Assembly (NCBI RefSeq): GCF_905147365.1
Contig: NC_056425.1
Coordinates: 10,609,501-10,673,500 of the forward strand
Direction of reading: 5' to 3'
From: Aricia agestis
Lineage: Eukaryota; Arthropoda; Insecta; Lepidoptera; Lycaenidae
DNA length: 64,000 nucleotides
Of this stretch, positions 9,956 to 19,172 are shown piece by piece. Made by a program: the position numbers and the translations under genes. The notes under the pieces were generated by a model. The model searched no databases. It saw only the letters and a program-made list of their open reading frames with translations, and had not been told where the DNA came from. Each line of letters starts with the position of its first letter. Position 1 is the first letter of the stretch.

Positions 9956-10213
9956 GGCGTGAAACAGCGCTTGCGCTGTGTTTCGCCGAGTGAGTGAGTT
10001 TACCGGAGGCCCAATCCCCTAACCCCTACCCTATTCCCTTCCCTACCCTCAACTTTTCCCTTCCCTTTCCTACTCTTCCCTATTACCCTATTCCCTCTTA
10101 AAAGGCCGGCAACGCACTTGCAGCTCTTCTGATGCTGCGAGTGTCCATGGGCGACGGAAGTTGCTTTCCATCAGGTGACCCGTTTTCTCGTTTGGGGGCA
10201 ATTTTATTTCATA
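9956..10213 (+). mobile_element. SINE-3 copy with poly-A tail
   Basis: It starts 'gccggcgtgaaacagcgctt', passes a CT-rich minisatellite and 'ggcgacggaagttgctttcc', and ends in a poly-A run near 10215-10225. Same family as 39172-39422. Confidence 0.7.
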
Positions 10214-10253
10214 AAAAAAAAAACTTATATGCTTTGAAATTATATGTCTAGAC

Positions 10254-10556
10254 CATAAAGTTAATATACCTAGCGGAATAGAGCAACAATCTCGAGCTGT
10301 CAAACGTAACCAAAATTGGTTTTCATCTGTGTGAAAAATATGTGTACGTATACACTTACACAAGCATGATTGAACATGAATTCTATGAGATTAAATTGTC
10401 AACGTGCGGCACGTGCCGACTGGACGTCAAAAAAAGAGTGCTGCTGTCATGTATCACACCGCACACGTCTTTTTTTACCACGCAGTGTTACTGATTGTGA
10501 CATCTCTCTTGCTCAGGCCTTTGTTTCTCTATTCCGCTAGGTATATTAACTTTATG
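10254..10556. mobile_element. hAT-like MITE with 30-bp perfect inverted repeats
   Basis: The ends are CATAAAGTTAATATACCTAG... and its exact complement over 30 bases. The 8-mer GTCTAGAC flanks both sides (10246-10253 and 10557-10564), the duplication length of hAT transposition. The body is 303 bp with no transposase. A collapsed relative sits at 22119-22158. Confidence 0.8.
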
Positions 10557-10564
10557 GTCTAGAC

Positions 10565-11440
10565 TCTAGATGTTCCCGGCGACTTCGTACGTACAATATG
10601 GGATCCCACAACAGCTTATATCTTTCCTCGTAGTATGCTTTGTAATAGGGTTCAATCAAAATCGGTCCTGCAGTTTTTGAGCGTATTCAAGTGAATAAAT
10701 CTTACCTCTTCCTAATAATAGTATGGAAAAAAACTAAAGTTAAGCTATAAACTAGCTAAGAGCCAAGCTTTGTGACGCGTCAGTCAGTCGTCACACCTTG
10801 ACTGACGAAACCAAACTACGTAGGGTTCCCCATCTGCCTAGGAATCAACTTCTCTGATAGTACACTGTACTTTGGATGTAATCGTGACTTATCAAGTCAA
10901 CTTCTCACTTGATGAGTATTTTCAAAAGGGTTTATTCTAGTCTTGCACGTTTTTTTCAGAAATAAAGGAAGTAATCCACAAAAGTGCCGAAAATAATCAC
11001 TCTTTCAGCACTGCTACTGCAGTATAATATATTTTAGGCCAACATACACAGGCATACCTTAAAATAATTGTCACTTTGTTTTGCATGAAATAATGAAAAT
11101 ATATTATTTTCATTAAAGTCAACATATGGAACTCACCTAAAACAAAAACACTCCACATCTCCAAAACGGTGACACGGAACTAAAAATCCATAAGGCACAG
11201 AAAATCTTAAACAACCACTTCTCCGTTTATCACAACAAGTCAGGGGGAAAGCCACAAAATTAATGAGAAGTTTAGTATAAGTGATTGCTTAAATGGGTCC
11301 CTACCATGAGAATAGCGAACAATGTGTAGGAATTTCAACAAAAACTACTACAGTACTAGTAATCAGGCAGTCAATCTACTGTACAATAGTTGATTGATGG
11401 CAGTGTTAACTTCGGTTTCGGTTTTGTCATACTCTACTTA
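10565..11440. repeat. Mixed repeat fragments, no gene
   Basis: 10565-10720 looks like an old Helitron piece ('ctagatgttcccggcgactt'). 10795-10870 matches one end of MITE-6 ('catctgcctaggaatcaact'). 11005-11025 matches the 'tctttcagc.ctgctac' MITE. The rest shows no signal. Confidence 0.4.
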
Positions 11441-11442
11441 TA

Positions 11443-11610
11443 GTGGCGCCCATGTTCATAAAAAAAGGCTTTAAAAGATTGATGCCATGTTTCACAGGTC
11501 TTTTGACCGGAGTTCCTCAGGATGTTTTTCTTCACCGTCCGTATTATGTACTTGAGATCAGAAAATGTCTCATAGGTACACGCCTCCACCCGGGTTCGAA
11601 CCTGTACCCT
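11443..11610. repeat. Probable SINE-type fragment
   Basis: Contains 'ggttcgaacctgtaccctt', a B-box-like motif, next to 'cggagttcctcaggatgttt'. Looks like a decayed retroposon; family not confirmed within the window. Confidence 0.3.
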
Positions 11611-12098
11611 TTAAGGTGGGATTTCACCAAACACTCTGTTTAAAACTTAGTTTTATAAAACTTAGTTCCCATTGAGCTCGTTCATGCTGCGACTTAAATC
11701 TCGTTTTGTTTCGATTGGATTTCACAAACTTTTTTTGATCGCGATTATTTAATTTAAGTTTTAGTGACGTCACGCGATTATTTTACATGTTTTCATTATT
11801 TTAAAGTCTTTTCACGTTAATTTAACTACAAAATAGCAAGAAACAATACATAAACTTACAAACGAATGTGTCAAAACTGTCATCTTGACATTTCTTTTGT
11901 CTATGTTTTTCGTTCCGCCATGACAGGGCTTGAGCGGGTTTTATACTTTGGGCGTTCAGAAGATAAAACTCGGATTTGCTGTGAACGCGTTCAGTTTATG
12001 CTGGTGAAATGCATTTCGATGTTATAATCGCGTTTATACGTTTTGAACCGGTTCAGAGTGCTTTGAACGCGTTCCATTTCTTTCGTGAAATCGCCCCT
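11611..12098. mobile_element. TTA-flanked MITE (PIF/Harbinger-like)
   Basis: The left end 'ttaaggtgggatttcacc' pairs with the right end 'gtgaaatcgcccctaa', giving TTA at both borders. It is about 490 bp and AT-rich, with no transposase. Confidence 0.6.
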
Positions 12099-12265
12099 AA
12101 GAGTGCGAACCAAAGGCTAACATAACAACACAACAACAAAAACCATTAGGCCACGGACGCTCACAATAAACACTCTTTATTAAAGGACACATACACTCCC
12201 TAAAGTTCTAATACTTATTAAACACTTTATAAAAGTTTTGAGCCTTAATACGCCGTTCGGACATA

Positions 12266-12372
12266 ATTAAAAGGCCGGCAACGCTCCTACAATTCTTCTG
12301 ATGTTGCGAATGTTCGTGGGCGATGGTGTTGATTCCCATCATGTGACCCGTATACGCGTTTGCCCCCTTTTA
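12266..12372 (+). repeat. Diverged SINE-3 relic
   Basis: 'aaaaggccggcaacgct', 'ttcttctgatgttgcgaatg' and 'tttgcccccttttataaaaa' align with the 3' third of SINE-3 with many substitutions. Confidence 0.55.
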
Positions 12373-12604
12373 TAAAAATAAAAGCATAGGAACTTAGTAG
12401 TTGGTCAGTATTTTCTAATACAGAATTGGGGTCAAGTTTATTACATCAGATCCTCCAAACTATACGGTCCGGTGCTTGGAACTCCTTAGAATTTATATTA
12501 GACATCTATTGCTGTTAGTACCACGAAAATTCTAAGATATTGCACAAGTAGGATGTACATTGTGCAGCAAGAAATAAGTAAAAAACTTGAACTGCTGGTT
12601 TGAA

Positions 12605-12757
12605 TCCATATTAATATTATAAATGCGAATGTGAGTCAGTCTGTCTGTAGCTGTCTGTCTGTCTGTTACCTTTTTAAGCATAAACCGCTGAACTGATTTT
12701 GCTAAAATTGGGTCTGTAGATACTTTGAGTCCCGGGAAACGACATACATGATAGTAA
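12605..12757 (+). mobile_element. Helitron H1 copy, 3' end lost
   Basis: The 5' half ('aatattataaatgcgaatg', tctgtctgtctg tract, 'aaccgctgaactgattttg', 'gtcccgggaaa') is followed directly by SINE-1 instead of the CTAG terminus. Confidence 0.65.
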
Positions 12758-12765
12758 TAGCTTTA

Positions 12766-13092
12766 CCGGTTTCGGTGACGGTGGCCGGTTTCATTGAAAC
12801 CAGGCCAGCTACGCAGGAGTAATTTTATAGTGCCCAAGTATGTGCGCAGTACATAAGAGCACTCTCTATTCCTTTACTCTCATAGCCCAGTGGGACGGAA
12901 GACCGACACGACTGGCGTGAGATGAGGCGCAGGACCGACTTTTTACATGCCCATCCAACGCATGGATCATCTTACTTGTCAGACAATTAGCCTCACTAAA
13001 CTTGCAAATAACATGTTTCCAACGCGGGAATCGATCCCATGGCCTCTGAGTCAAGAACCGCGCTCTGCAGTACGACTAGACCACGGAGGCGT
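12766..13092 (-). mobile_element. SINE-1 copy, full length
   Basis: On the minus strand it has the tRNA-like head with A-box-like 'gtggtctagt' and a diverged B-box (ggatcgattcc), then the body shared with 33495 and 59335. Confidence 0.7.
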
Positions 13093-13702
13093 TAGATACG
13101 TCATGATAATATATTATGATATATTTTACTATTAAATTTTTTCAGGCTGAAATGGCGACATTAGCATAACATAGTCAACAGATCATCTATCAACTATTCA
13201 GACGTTTTCAACCAGCATTTAGCAATGTTGCGATAATCATTAATTAATAGTAATTATGTGAACGACGTAAAAACGAGTGTGCCAATATTGCAATAATACT
13301 GGGATAATAATGTTGACACGTAATAAGATTGTTTGTGTAACGTATGTGAGCAATATGATCGAACCTTGTACGGTGTGTTAAAAGCCTTTTTGCTTACGAT
13401 AGGTAGGTTTTTCGAGTACGTGCATTACGCTATTACGTGTGTGTGTTTGACACACCTAGGTACTAGTAAGTTGTTGAGCCTGAGCGAATTGTAGCATTTA
13501 AGCTAGGAGGTGTCTTTAGATTCGTCACCATAAAAGTGACTCATTAAAATTAAGGTATACCTTTTAAAATGATATTGTGTTCATAAAAATAATCTTTTGC
13601 GTATTTTTTTAATGTTTCACATTCGATATTACATTTTCATAAAACATAACATTACAAATTTTACAATTAACAACAGTGTAGCATTATGTAAAATATTTAA
13701 AA
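13093..13702. other. No recognisable gene or repeat
   Basis: AT-rich non-coding sequence between SINE-1 and the MITE downstream of the acyltransferase relic. I see no open frame or repeat signature. Confidence 0.4.
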
Positions 13703-13859
13703 GTATCAGAGGAATTGATTCCTAGGCAGATAGTTCTAAGTCATTTGGTCGCGTTAAGTCAAATTCATCCGACCGATCACAGCTAACGTTGAATTGACAT
13801 AAGCCGACGAAATGACGTAGGTCCGTCATCTGCCTAGGAATCAATTTCCTCGATGGTAC
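13703..13859. mobile_element. MITE-6, complete copy
   Basis: The inverted ends are 'gtatcagaggaattgattcc' and the complement of 'gtaccatcgaggaaattgat', each followed by CTAGGCAGAT. It is about 157 bp and lies 43 bp past the stop of the acyltransferase relic. Other copies: 17185, 23911, 63301. Confidence 0.75.
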
Positions 13860-13902
13860 AATGAAGTTCATTAAACTTCAGAAACATGTATGTACTGAAA
13901 AT

Positions 13903-15104
13903 TCATCTCAAGAACGTCGTCCAGGTAACACCACCAAGGCTATTATCAAACGCGAGTTTCACATACATATTCCTCGCGCGTTCATTTCCCTTTACACAGT
14001 ATGCGATGACAGGTCTACCTTGCTCCATCAGCACATTGGATATCAACTTTATGACCATCTCTCCGTACCCTTTCCTTCTATGTTTCTCTAACGTGTAAAG
14101 GTGTGCGACAGGACCCGTCTCCCTGATGTACACCCAGGCTAGGAGTTCCTCTTTATGGAATAAGCCGTATCCAAGATTGGCCTTGGTCTTCATCTCGAAG
14201 TACAGGACGGAGTTTGGATACATGTGAGGCCAGGTGGAGTCGACCAAGTCAATGTAGTCCAACGTCGTGTGCTTGAAGGTGAAGTCTGGAGGTAGGCTGA
14301 AAAAATGCAGCATGATATTATGCACCCAATAAAATATTGAATTAATTGAATTATAATATCCTAAGCGTATAAAAAGTGTATGATGACAATCTTTTGATAG
14401 TTTTATTATTCGAAAAAAGAGTTTGCTTTGTTAAGGGAATCATTTTAAGTGGATTATGATTATGAGGGTCTAAAATTGCAGAAATTGGTGAATTGTTACA
14501 AAGTTACAGTCGAGGAACTTCTATAAAAAGTTGCCATTTTAAACTAAATGAATACTAGTTAGTCGAACTTTCATTAATTGTTTGTTTGTTTTTAATTATT
14601 ATTATTTATATTGTGGCTAGTGTAATCAGAAAACTTCAAAATATTAAGTACTAGATGACACCCGTAACTCCGTTGCGCCAAAATTCGTTTATCGAGCGGG
14701 AACCGTACATTTTTCCGGGATAAAAACTACCTTATATCCTTTCTCGGGACTCAAAGTATCTCCATGCCAAATTTCAGCAAAATCGGTTCAGCGGTTCGAG
14801 CGTGAAGAGGTAACAGACAGACAGAGAGACAGACACACTTTCCCATTTATAATATTAGTATGGAAGCATGGATACTTACAAAACATCAAAAAGTGTTGTT
14901 CTAGTAAGGAGGAAGGTTTCTGTTGTGGTGGCATGATCAATTGTCGCGTTCCATACCTCTTTGGCCACTCTGTGTTTTGCATTAAGTGTTTTGAGTAAAA
15001 GGTTCTAGAAACTTCTTGTAGTCCAAAATCTTTGTACTCCTCAACGCTTTTTCAAATTGACTGGTATCTTCCAAGCAGTGCATGACTATCTCAACATAGT
15101 CGAC
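13903..15104 (-). pseudogene. Glycine N-acyltransferase-like relic (two of three exons)
   Basis: Two exons align with exons 2 and 3 of the intact gene at 20776-22862. Exon 3 (13903-14296) is fully open and starts after a CAG acceptor with LPPDFTFKH. It keeps the acyl-CoA-binding segment LYTLEKHRRKGYGE, the YVKLAF helix and a stop at the equivalent place. Exon 2 (14880-15104) starts after TAG with VDYVEIVMHC and ends with a GTAAGT donor. It is 225 bp against 233 in the intact gene. The frame breaks after LEPF: the downstream part (VWNATIDHATTTETFLLTRTTLFDV) continues in another frame, equivalent to a net 8-base loss. Exon 1 is not found up to 16350. The 583-bp intron holds an H1 Helitron ending 13 bp from the donor. 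With a broken exon 2 and no exon 1 it is most likely a pseudogene, though the good exon 3 suggests recent loss. A sequencing error in exon 2 is the alternative. Confidence 0.75.
14650..14866 (-). mobile_element. Helitron H1 copy in the relic's intron
   Basis: On the minus strand it runs from 'ccatactaatattataaatg' through the gtctgtct tract, 'gagatactttgagtccc' and 'gataaacgaattttggcgca' to the GTTGCG-type hairpin and CTAG at 14651-14654. Same orientation as the relic gene. Confidence 0.75.
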
Positions 15105-15515
15105 CTATGAGAAAATATTATTACGGTTTTTGTTTAAAGTGTTATGCTTTCCAACTTTTTTGCCTCTAGGTTTTTCAGACATAATATACACTTTTGATTT
15201 AATTATAATATTAGTATGGTCTAGACGTTGCCCGAAGGAAACCGTTCTTGGCGGATGTTTACATCCTATACGGAACCTGCTTTCTTTTTAAGGTTGTAGA
15301 TTTTAGCTTCTAGGATATCGTGATTAATCACCATTTTCAATCAATATAATTTGTATTGTGTTTTTCAGTAGGTACTTAATAATAATATTAGATTTTTTTT
15401 TAATTATTGCTTTATCGACGGTATAATTTTTGAGTTGTAGTTAACGATTTTTGACGATGGTTAACATCAGTAAAAATATTCTGTGTTATTGTGATAACAA
15501 ATGATATTCTTAACG
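15105..15515. other. No gene seen; where exon 1 of the relic would be expected
   Basis: AT-rich. On the minus strand I looked for a match to the exon-1 protein of the intact gene (VDQWHKLKDVL...) and found none. Confidence 0.4.
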
Positions 15516-15795
15516 ACCTCGGTGGCTCATGGCTCAGTCGGTGGGCTGTTGGTAGCTCAAGCCGGCGGTCGCAGGTTCGAATCCCGCCGATGGAACAAAA
15601 AGTTTTCAAAGTTTTTGAGTCATGGATGTGTATTAAATATGTGTATCTTATAATAAAAATCTTAAATATATTATGTACAGTATTAAAGTATTAAATATAT
15701 TTCCGTTGTCTGGCACCTGTAACACAAGTCCTTCAGGTACTTAGCCCGGGGCCAGACTGACGTGGTGTGAACCGTCCATAGATATTATTATATTA
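15516..15795 (+). mobile_element. SINE-2 copy, full length
   Basis: A tRNA-like head ('tggctcagtcgg' as A-box, GGTTCGAATCC as B-box at 15574-15584) is followed by the SINE-2 body ('ccgttgtctggcacctgtaa', 'ccagactgacgtggtgtgaa') and an ATT-rich tail. It resembles tRNA-derived SINEs reported in butterflies, but the family name is not confirmed here. Confidence 0.8.
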
Positions 15796-16005
15796 TTCTA
15801 CATAATATTATGCGTTTTTCATATAATATGGTGATAAGTGAAAACTGTAATTATCATTAGCTTTACATAGCAACATCTTTCTTATCAGGACAATATGATT
15901 GTGAGAATGCACAGTCAAATGAGTTGTTACTTGTAACTATTGATAAAGTATGCTTAGATCTTGAATTTCCACCAAGTACTGTTGGTACGCTCAATCCATA
16001 TTCCA

Positions 16006-16161
16006 TACTAATATTATAAATGCGAAAGTATATCTGTCTGATTGATTTTGCTAAAATTTGAGCCCCGGGACAGGAAAAAGGATACTTTTAATCCCGAAAA
16101 AATGAACGGTTCCCGCGCGATAAACGAATTTTGGCGCAACGGAGTTGCGGGCGACATCTAG
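16006..16161 (+). mobile_element. Helitron H1 copy with intact 3' end
   Basis: 'ctaatattataaatgcgaaa' at the left; 'gataaacgaattttggcgca', then hairpin CGCAACggaGTTGCG and CTAG at 16158-16161. About 40 bp of the middle is missing relative to other copies. Confidence 0.75.
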
Positions 16162-16357
16162 TTTCTTATAAAGGCTCACATCACCAAGCTCATCATTATT
16201 ATTAAATAGATAAACTTTTACAAACACTGACTTATCTCGCTTACGCTAACGTTACACCTACTGATTTCATTAAATTTTTAAATCAAGTCTTCGAAAATGA
16301 AATTGAAAAGAGATATTTAAGATCCTCAAGGCACAATATAAGGTCTACTGTCCTTAG

Positions 16358-16514
16358 GGCCTGTAGCCCTACTACGAAACCGTTTTCAGACTCAAACAAT
16401 CGAACGAGAATGCCGCGTCCTGCTCTAACAACGTCATATCACGTTTGTTCGAGTAGGACGCGGCATTCTCGTACGATTGTTTGAGTCTCAAAACGGTTTC
16501 GTGGTACGGCCCCT
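16358..16514. mobile_element. Foldback MITE (family F7)
   Basis: Two arms of about 70 bp pair almost perfectly: 'cgaaaccgttttcagactca' to 'aatgccgcgtcctgctct' and the inverse copy at 16446-16505. The short centre is near 'acgtcatatcacgt'. Copies: 17532-17655 and 39519-39724, whose CAGGG-type ends hint at hAT. Confidence 0.75.
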
Positions 16515-16645
16515 GTTTATCCACTTTCTGATTAGTGCTAGATAGGCTAACCACCACTTAACTTGACAGATAGAGTATGGAGGATCTGTCAAAAAGTTGT
16601 GGATAGCCTATGCGGCACTTTATCAGAAAGTGGTGAAACAGGCTC
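16511..16645. mobile_element. MITE with 'cctgtttatccactttctga' arms
   Basis: Left arm 'cctgtttatccactttctga...gataggcta' pairs with right arm 'tagcctat...tcagaaagtggtgaaacagg'. It abuts or overlaps the F7 element at ccctg. Confidence 0.6.
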
Positions 16646-16750
16646 TCACACTTTTAATATCAATATCTAGTTTGTTTAAATATAGAGATAAGTCTGATAT
16701 GCTCGATAAATATAAATTGCTGATAACGAGGAATATAGATGGATATAGAT

Positions 16751-16798
16751 GCTCTTATTTCCTATGACATTCCCATGAATGTCATAGGAAATAAGAGC
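16751..16798. repeat. Perfect 22-bp-arm palindrome
   Basis: The arm at 16751-16772 (gctcttatttcctatgacat...) is exactly complementary to 16777-16798 with a 4-base centre (ccat). Confidence 0.9.
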
Positions 16799-16804
16799 TA
16801 AGAT

Positions 16805-16890
16805 ATACGACTTTATAAAGTCAGATAATTATAACTGGATCAATACCATTATTGATCCAGTTATAATTATCTGACTTTATATAGTCGTAT
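16805..16890. repeat. 41-bp-arm palindrome, one mismatch
   Basis: The arm at 16805-16845 pairs with 16850-16890 over 41 positions with a single mismatch and a 4-base centre (ccat, the same as in the neighbouring palindrome). Confidence 0.9.
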
Positions 16891-17109
16891 AATTATAACT
16901 TTATCAGAATAATATTACCAACCTACGTTATAACATTTAGTTATACCATTGACTCGTTTTTATTAAAGGCACTTGATTGAATTGATTAAGGATATAAATT
17001 AATGAATCAAAAAATAATAATACTACAATTCATTTGAAAACTATCATCACCATGACTGGTTCAAATTATTTTATTCAATATCTTATCAATTATCCTACGA
17101 ATAATATTT
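16891..17109. other. AT-rich spacer
   Basis: No recognisable feature between the palindromes and the second acyltransferase relic. Confidence 0.4.
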
Positions 17110-17184
17110 TTATTGTTCATAACAATTATCCTTTAAGAATCCAGTCCACGTAACGTTATGTATGCTATCTAACCCAAGTTTGAT

Positions 17185-17346
17185 GTACCATCGAGGAAAT
17201 TGATTCCTAGGCAGTTGACAGACCAACGTAATTTGGTCGGATAATGTCAATTCAATGTTAATTGTAATCTGTCGGCTGGGTTTGACGTAACGGACTTTAC
17301 TACGTAGATCCCCCATCTGCCTAGGATTCAACTTTTCTGATAGTAC
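17185..17346. mobile_element. MITE-6 inserted in the relic's coding sequence
   Basis: GTACCATCGAGG... at the left and ...CTGATAGTAC at the right. Removing it restores 'tttgatgtacatttttt', so the duplicated target is GTAC or TA. TA would fit Tc1/mariner. Confidence 0.8.
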
Positions 17347-17531
17347 ATTTTTTGTGCTCCAGTATTGCCGACAACAACTGCAAACGTGTGCTTGCCTTCT
17401 TCCATCAAGTTTTTTTGCAATCAGCTTTATAACGAGCTCACCGTATCTTTTTCTTCTGTGTTTTTCTAGAGTACATATATATAGGTATCCAAGTAAACGG
17501 TCTGTTTCTTTGATATACACCCAGGGCCCAT

Positions 17532-17655
17532 ACCACGAAACGGTGTTGAGACTCAAACAATCGGACGACAATGCCCCGTCCTGCTCTAACAACGTCATTT
17601 CATGTTTGTTAGAGTAGGATGCAACATTCTAGTACGATTGTTTGACCCTGTATGG
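17532..17655. mobile_element. F7 foldback MITE inserted in the relic
   Basis: 'ggcccataccacgaaacggt' ... 'gtatgggccc' bound a copy with arms around 'actcaaacaatcg' and 'cgattgtttga'. It sits exactly between the codons for ELLA and WVYIKE of the acyltransferase exon. Confidence 0.75.
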
Positions 17656-17789
17656 GCCCTAGCTAGAAGTTCTTTTCTATAGAACAGGCCATAGCCTTGT
17701 TTGGCTTTCGTCTTCATATCATAGTACCATTTGGACATTGCATGTTTGTGAGGCCATGTGGTATTGACTACATATCGACTGCTCTTAGG

Positions 17790-18384
17790 TAGACTATCGT
17801 AACATCAAGACAACTTTATAGGAGGAGAGTTTGAAGTTGCAAATTTAAACCATGACTTTATTTTTAGGGTTTGTTTAGTCAACAAGGAACCCTTATAGCT
17901 TCGGTCTGTCCGTCGGTCTGCGGTTTTACTCAGAGCCGTACAAAGCTGTAATTCGGCATAAATGCATATTATATTAATGATGCCGACAAAATGGTATATA
18001 AAATCTTAAAAAATATTTTTTTATGGTACCTAACCCCCCCTACACATCAAGCGGGGATGATATTTTTTTTGCGTCCGCCCCACCGTATGGGGTGTCGTTG
18101 GATAGTTTTTTTTTTAATATTATGAGTGTTCATAGATTATTTTCCGATTTAGGGATCCATTTGTGAAATATGAAGTTTCAAAGCGGAAAAAATCGTTAGA
18201 GTCCAGTGTCCCCCCCTTCTACATGCAGCAAAACGGCTGCCTCTGGAAATGTGAAAAAATTCACAAGAGTGGGAAATATGCTGAATTTAAAAGGAAAATT
18301 ATCACGGCTAAGATGACTTCGTAATTATTGAGCAATAGTCGACCAACAAAAAAAAATTTGGCGAAGTATAAAGGAACTCTTTTT
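17790..18384. repeat. Unclassified sequence, probably an old repeat
   Basis: T-rich and C-rich runs ('cccccccttctacatgcagc', 'gtatggggtgtcgttgg') with no open frame. I see no second copy in the window. Confidence 0.35.
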
Positions 18385-18705
18385 TTAATGAAATGAGGGG
18401 GCAAACGAGCAAACGGGATCACCTGATGGAAAGCAACTTCCGTCGCCCATGGACACTCGCAGCATCAGAAGAGCTGCAGGTGAGTTGCCGGCCTTTTAAG
18501 AGGGAATAGGGTAATAGGGGAGGGTAGGGATGGGAAGGGAAGGGAATAGGGGATGGTAGGGAAGGGAATAGGGTAGTATCCGGTAAACTCACTCACTCGG
18601 CGAAACACAGCGCAAGCGCTGTTTCACGCCGGTTTTATGTGAGAACATGGTATTTCTCCGGTCGAGCTGGACCATTCGTGCCGAAGCATGGCTCTCCCAC
18701 GTATA
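18385..18705 (-). mobile_element. SINE-3 copy, near full length
   Basis: On the minus strand 'gagagccatgcttcggcacg', 'ccggagaaataccatg', 'gaaacagcgcttgcgctgtg', the accctattccctt minisatellite, 'ttccatcaggtgatcccg' and a T/A-run end. Confidence 0.75.
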
Positions 18706-18792
18706 AATTCCTTTGAAAGTAACTGAGATGATGTAGTTAGTAGTGTAAAACACATTATAAATGTACAATGTAAACCTTGTATAGAGTTCACT

Positions 18793-18898
18793 GTGTAAGT
18801 AGCAGCACTGAAAGAGCAAACATTTTTTTGTGAATGAAAATTAATATCGGCAAGCGCCCCAACGTCATTTTGCTCTTTCAGCGCTGCTACTTTCACAC
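18793..18898. mobile_element. Small MITE with 'gtagcagcactgaaagagca' termini
   Basis: 'gtgtaagtagcagcactgaa' pairs with 'gcgctgctactttcacac'. The total is 106 bp. Single ends recur near 11005, 43500 and 46973. Confidence 0.6.
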
Positions 18899-19172
18899 TT
18901 ATGACTTAAGAGCCCATATGACTCTAACTTGACTACATACTTTAACCTAGATCTCAAAATCTGTAAGGTCTAGAAAACTGATTTTTTGACACAAGTAACT
19001 TCAGTTCATAAAGATTAAATGCTCAAGACGAAAACACGATTACTCAAAAAATGCTCGATAGTTTCTTTTTTACAAAAAACCCTTGTTTTAGACACATTTT
19101 TGCTTGGATCTTCGAAGTTTGCTGTCTTTTCTTTAATATTTTTTAATATCTAAAAAGGTATTAACCTTTTAA

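Larger units (their letters stand above)
17110..17785 (-). pseudogene. Glycine N-acyltransferase-like relic, last exon only, split by two MITEs
   Basis: Read on the minus strand, 17785-17656 gives ...VNTTWPHKHAMSKWYYDMKTKAKQGYGLFYRKELLA, matching residues ~165-199 of the intact protein. An F7 foldback element (17532-17655) then interrupts. The frame resumes as WVYIKETDR...LYICTLEKHRRKRYGELVIKLIAKK. An extra base in an A-run near 17428 shifts the frame; in the next frame it continues LMEEGKHTFAVVVGNTGAQKMY. MITE-6 (17185-17346) breaks it again before YIKLGLDSIHNVTWTGFLKDNCYEQ and a stop. By chance the shifted frame plus the 158-base insertion leaves one continuous 162-residue reading frame (17110-17598) that is partly MITE sequence. 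The Gly of the RRKGYG acyl-CoA motif has become Arg, and two codons are inserted at LYICT. No exon 1 or 2 is found. This is a dead copy. Confidence 0.8.

Noticed and set aside
15516..15590. Possible tRNA gene (A-box and B-box GGTTCGAATCC)
   Set aside because: The same head is attached to a repeated body and tail at 9650-9920 and, truncated, at 24185-24420. It is the promoter head of a SINE, and the cloverleaf is not complete.
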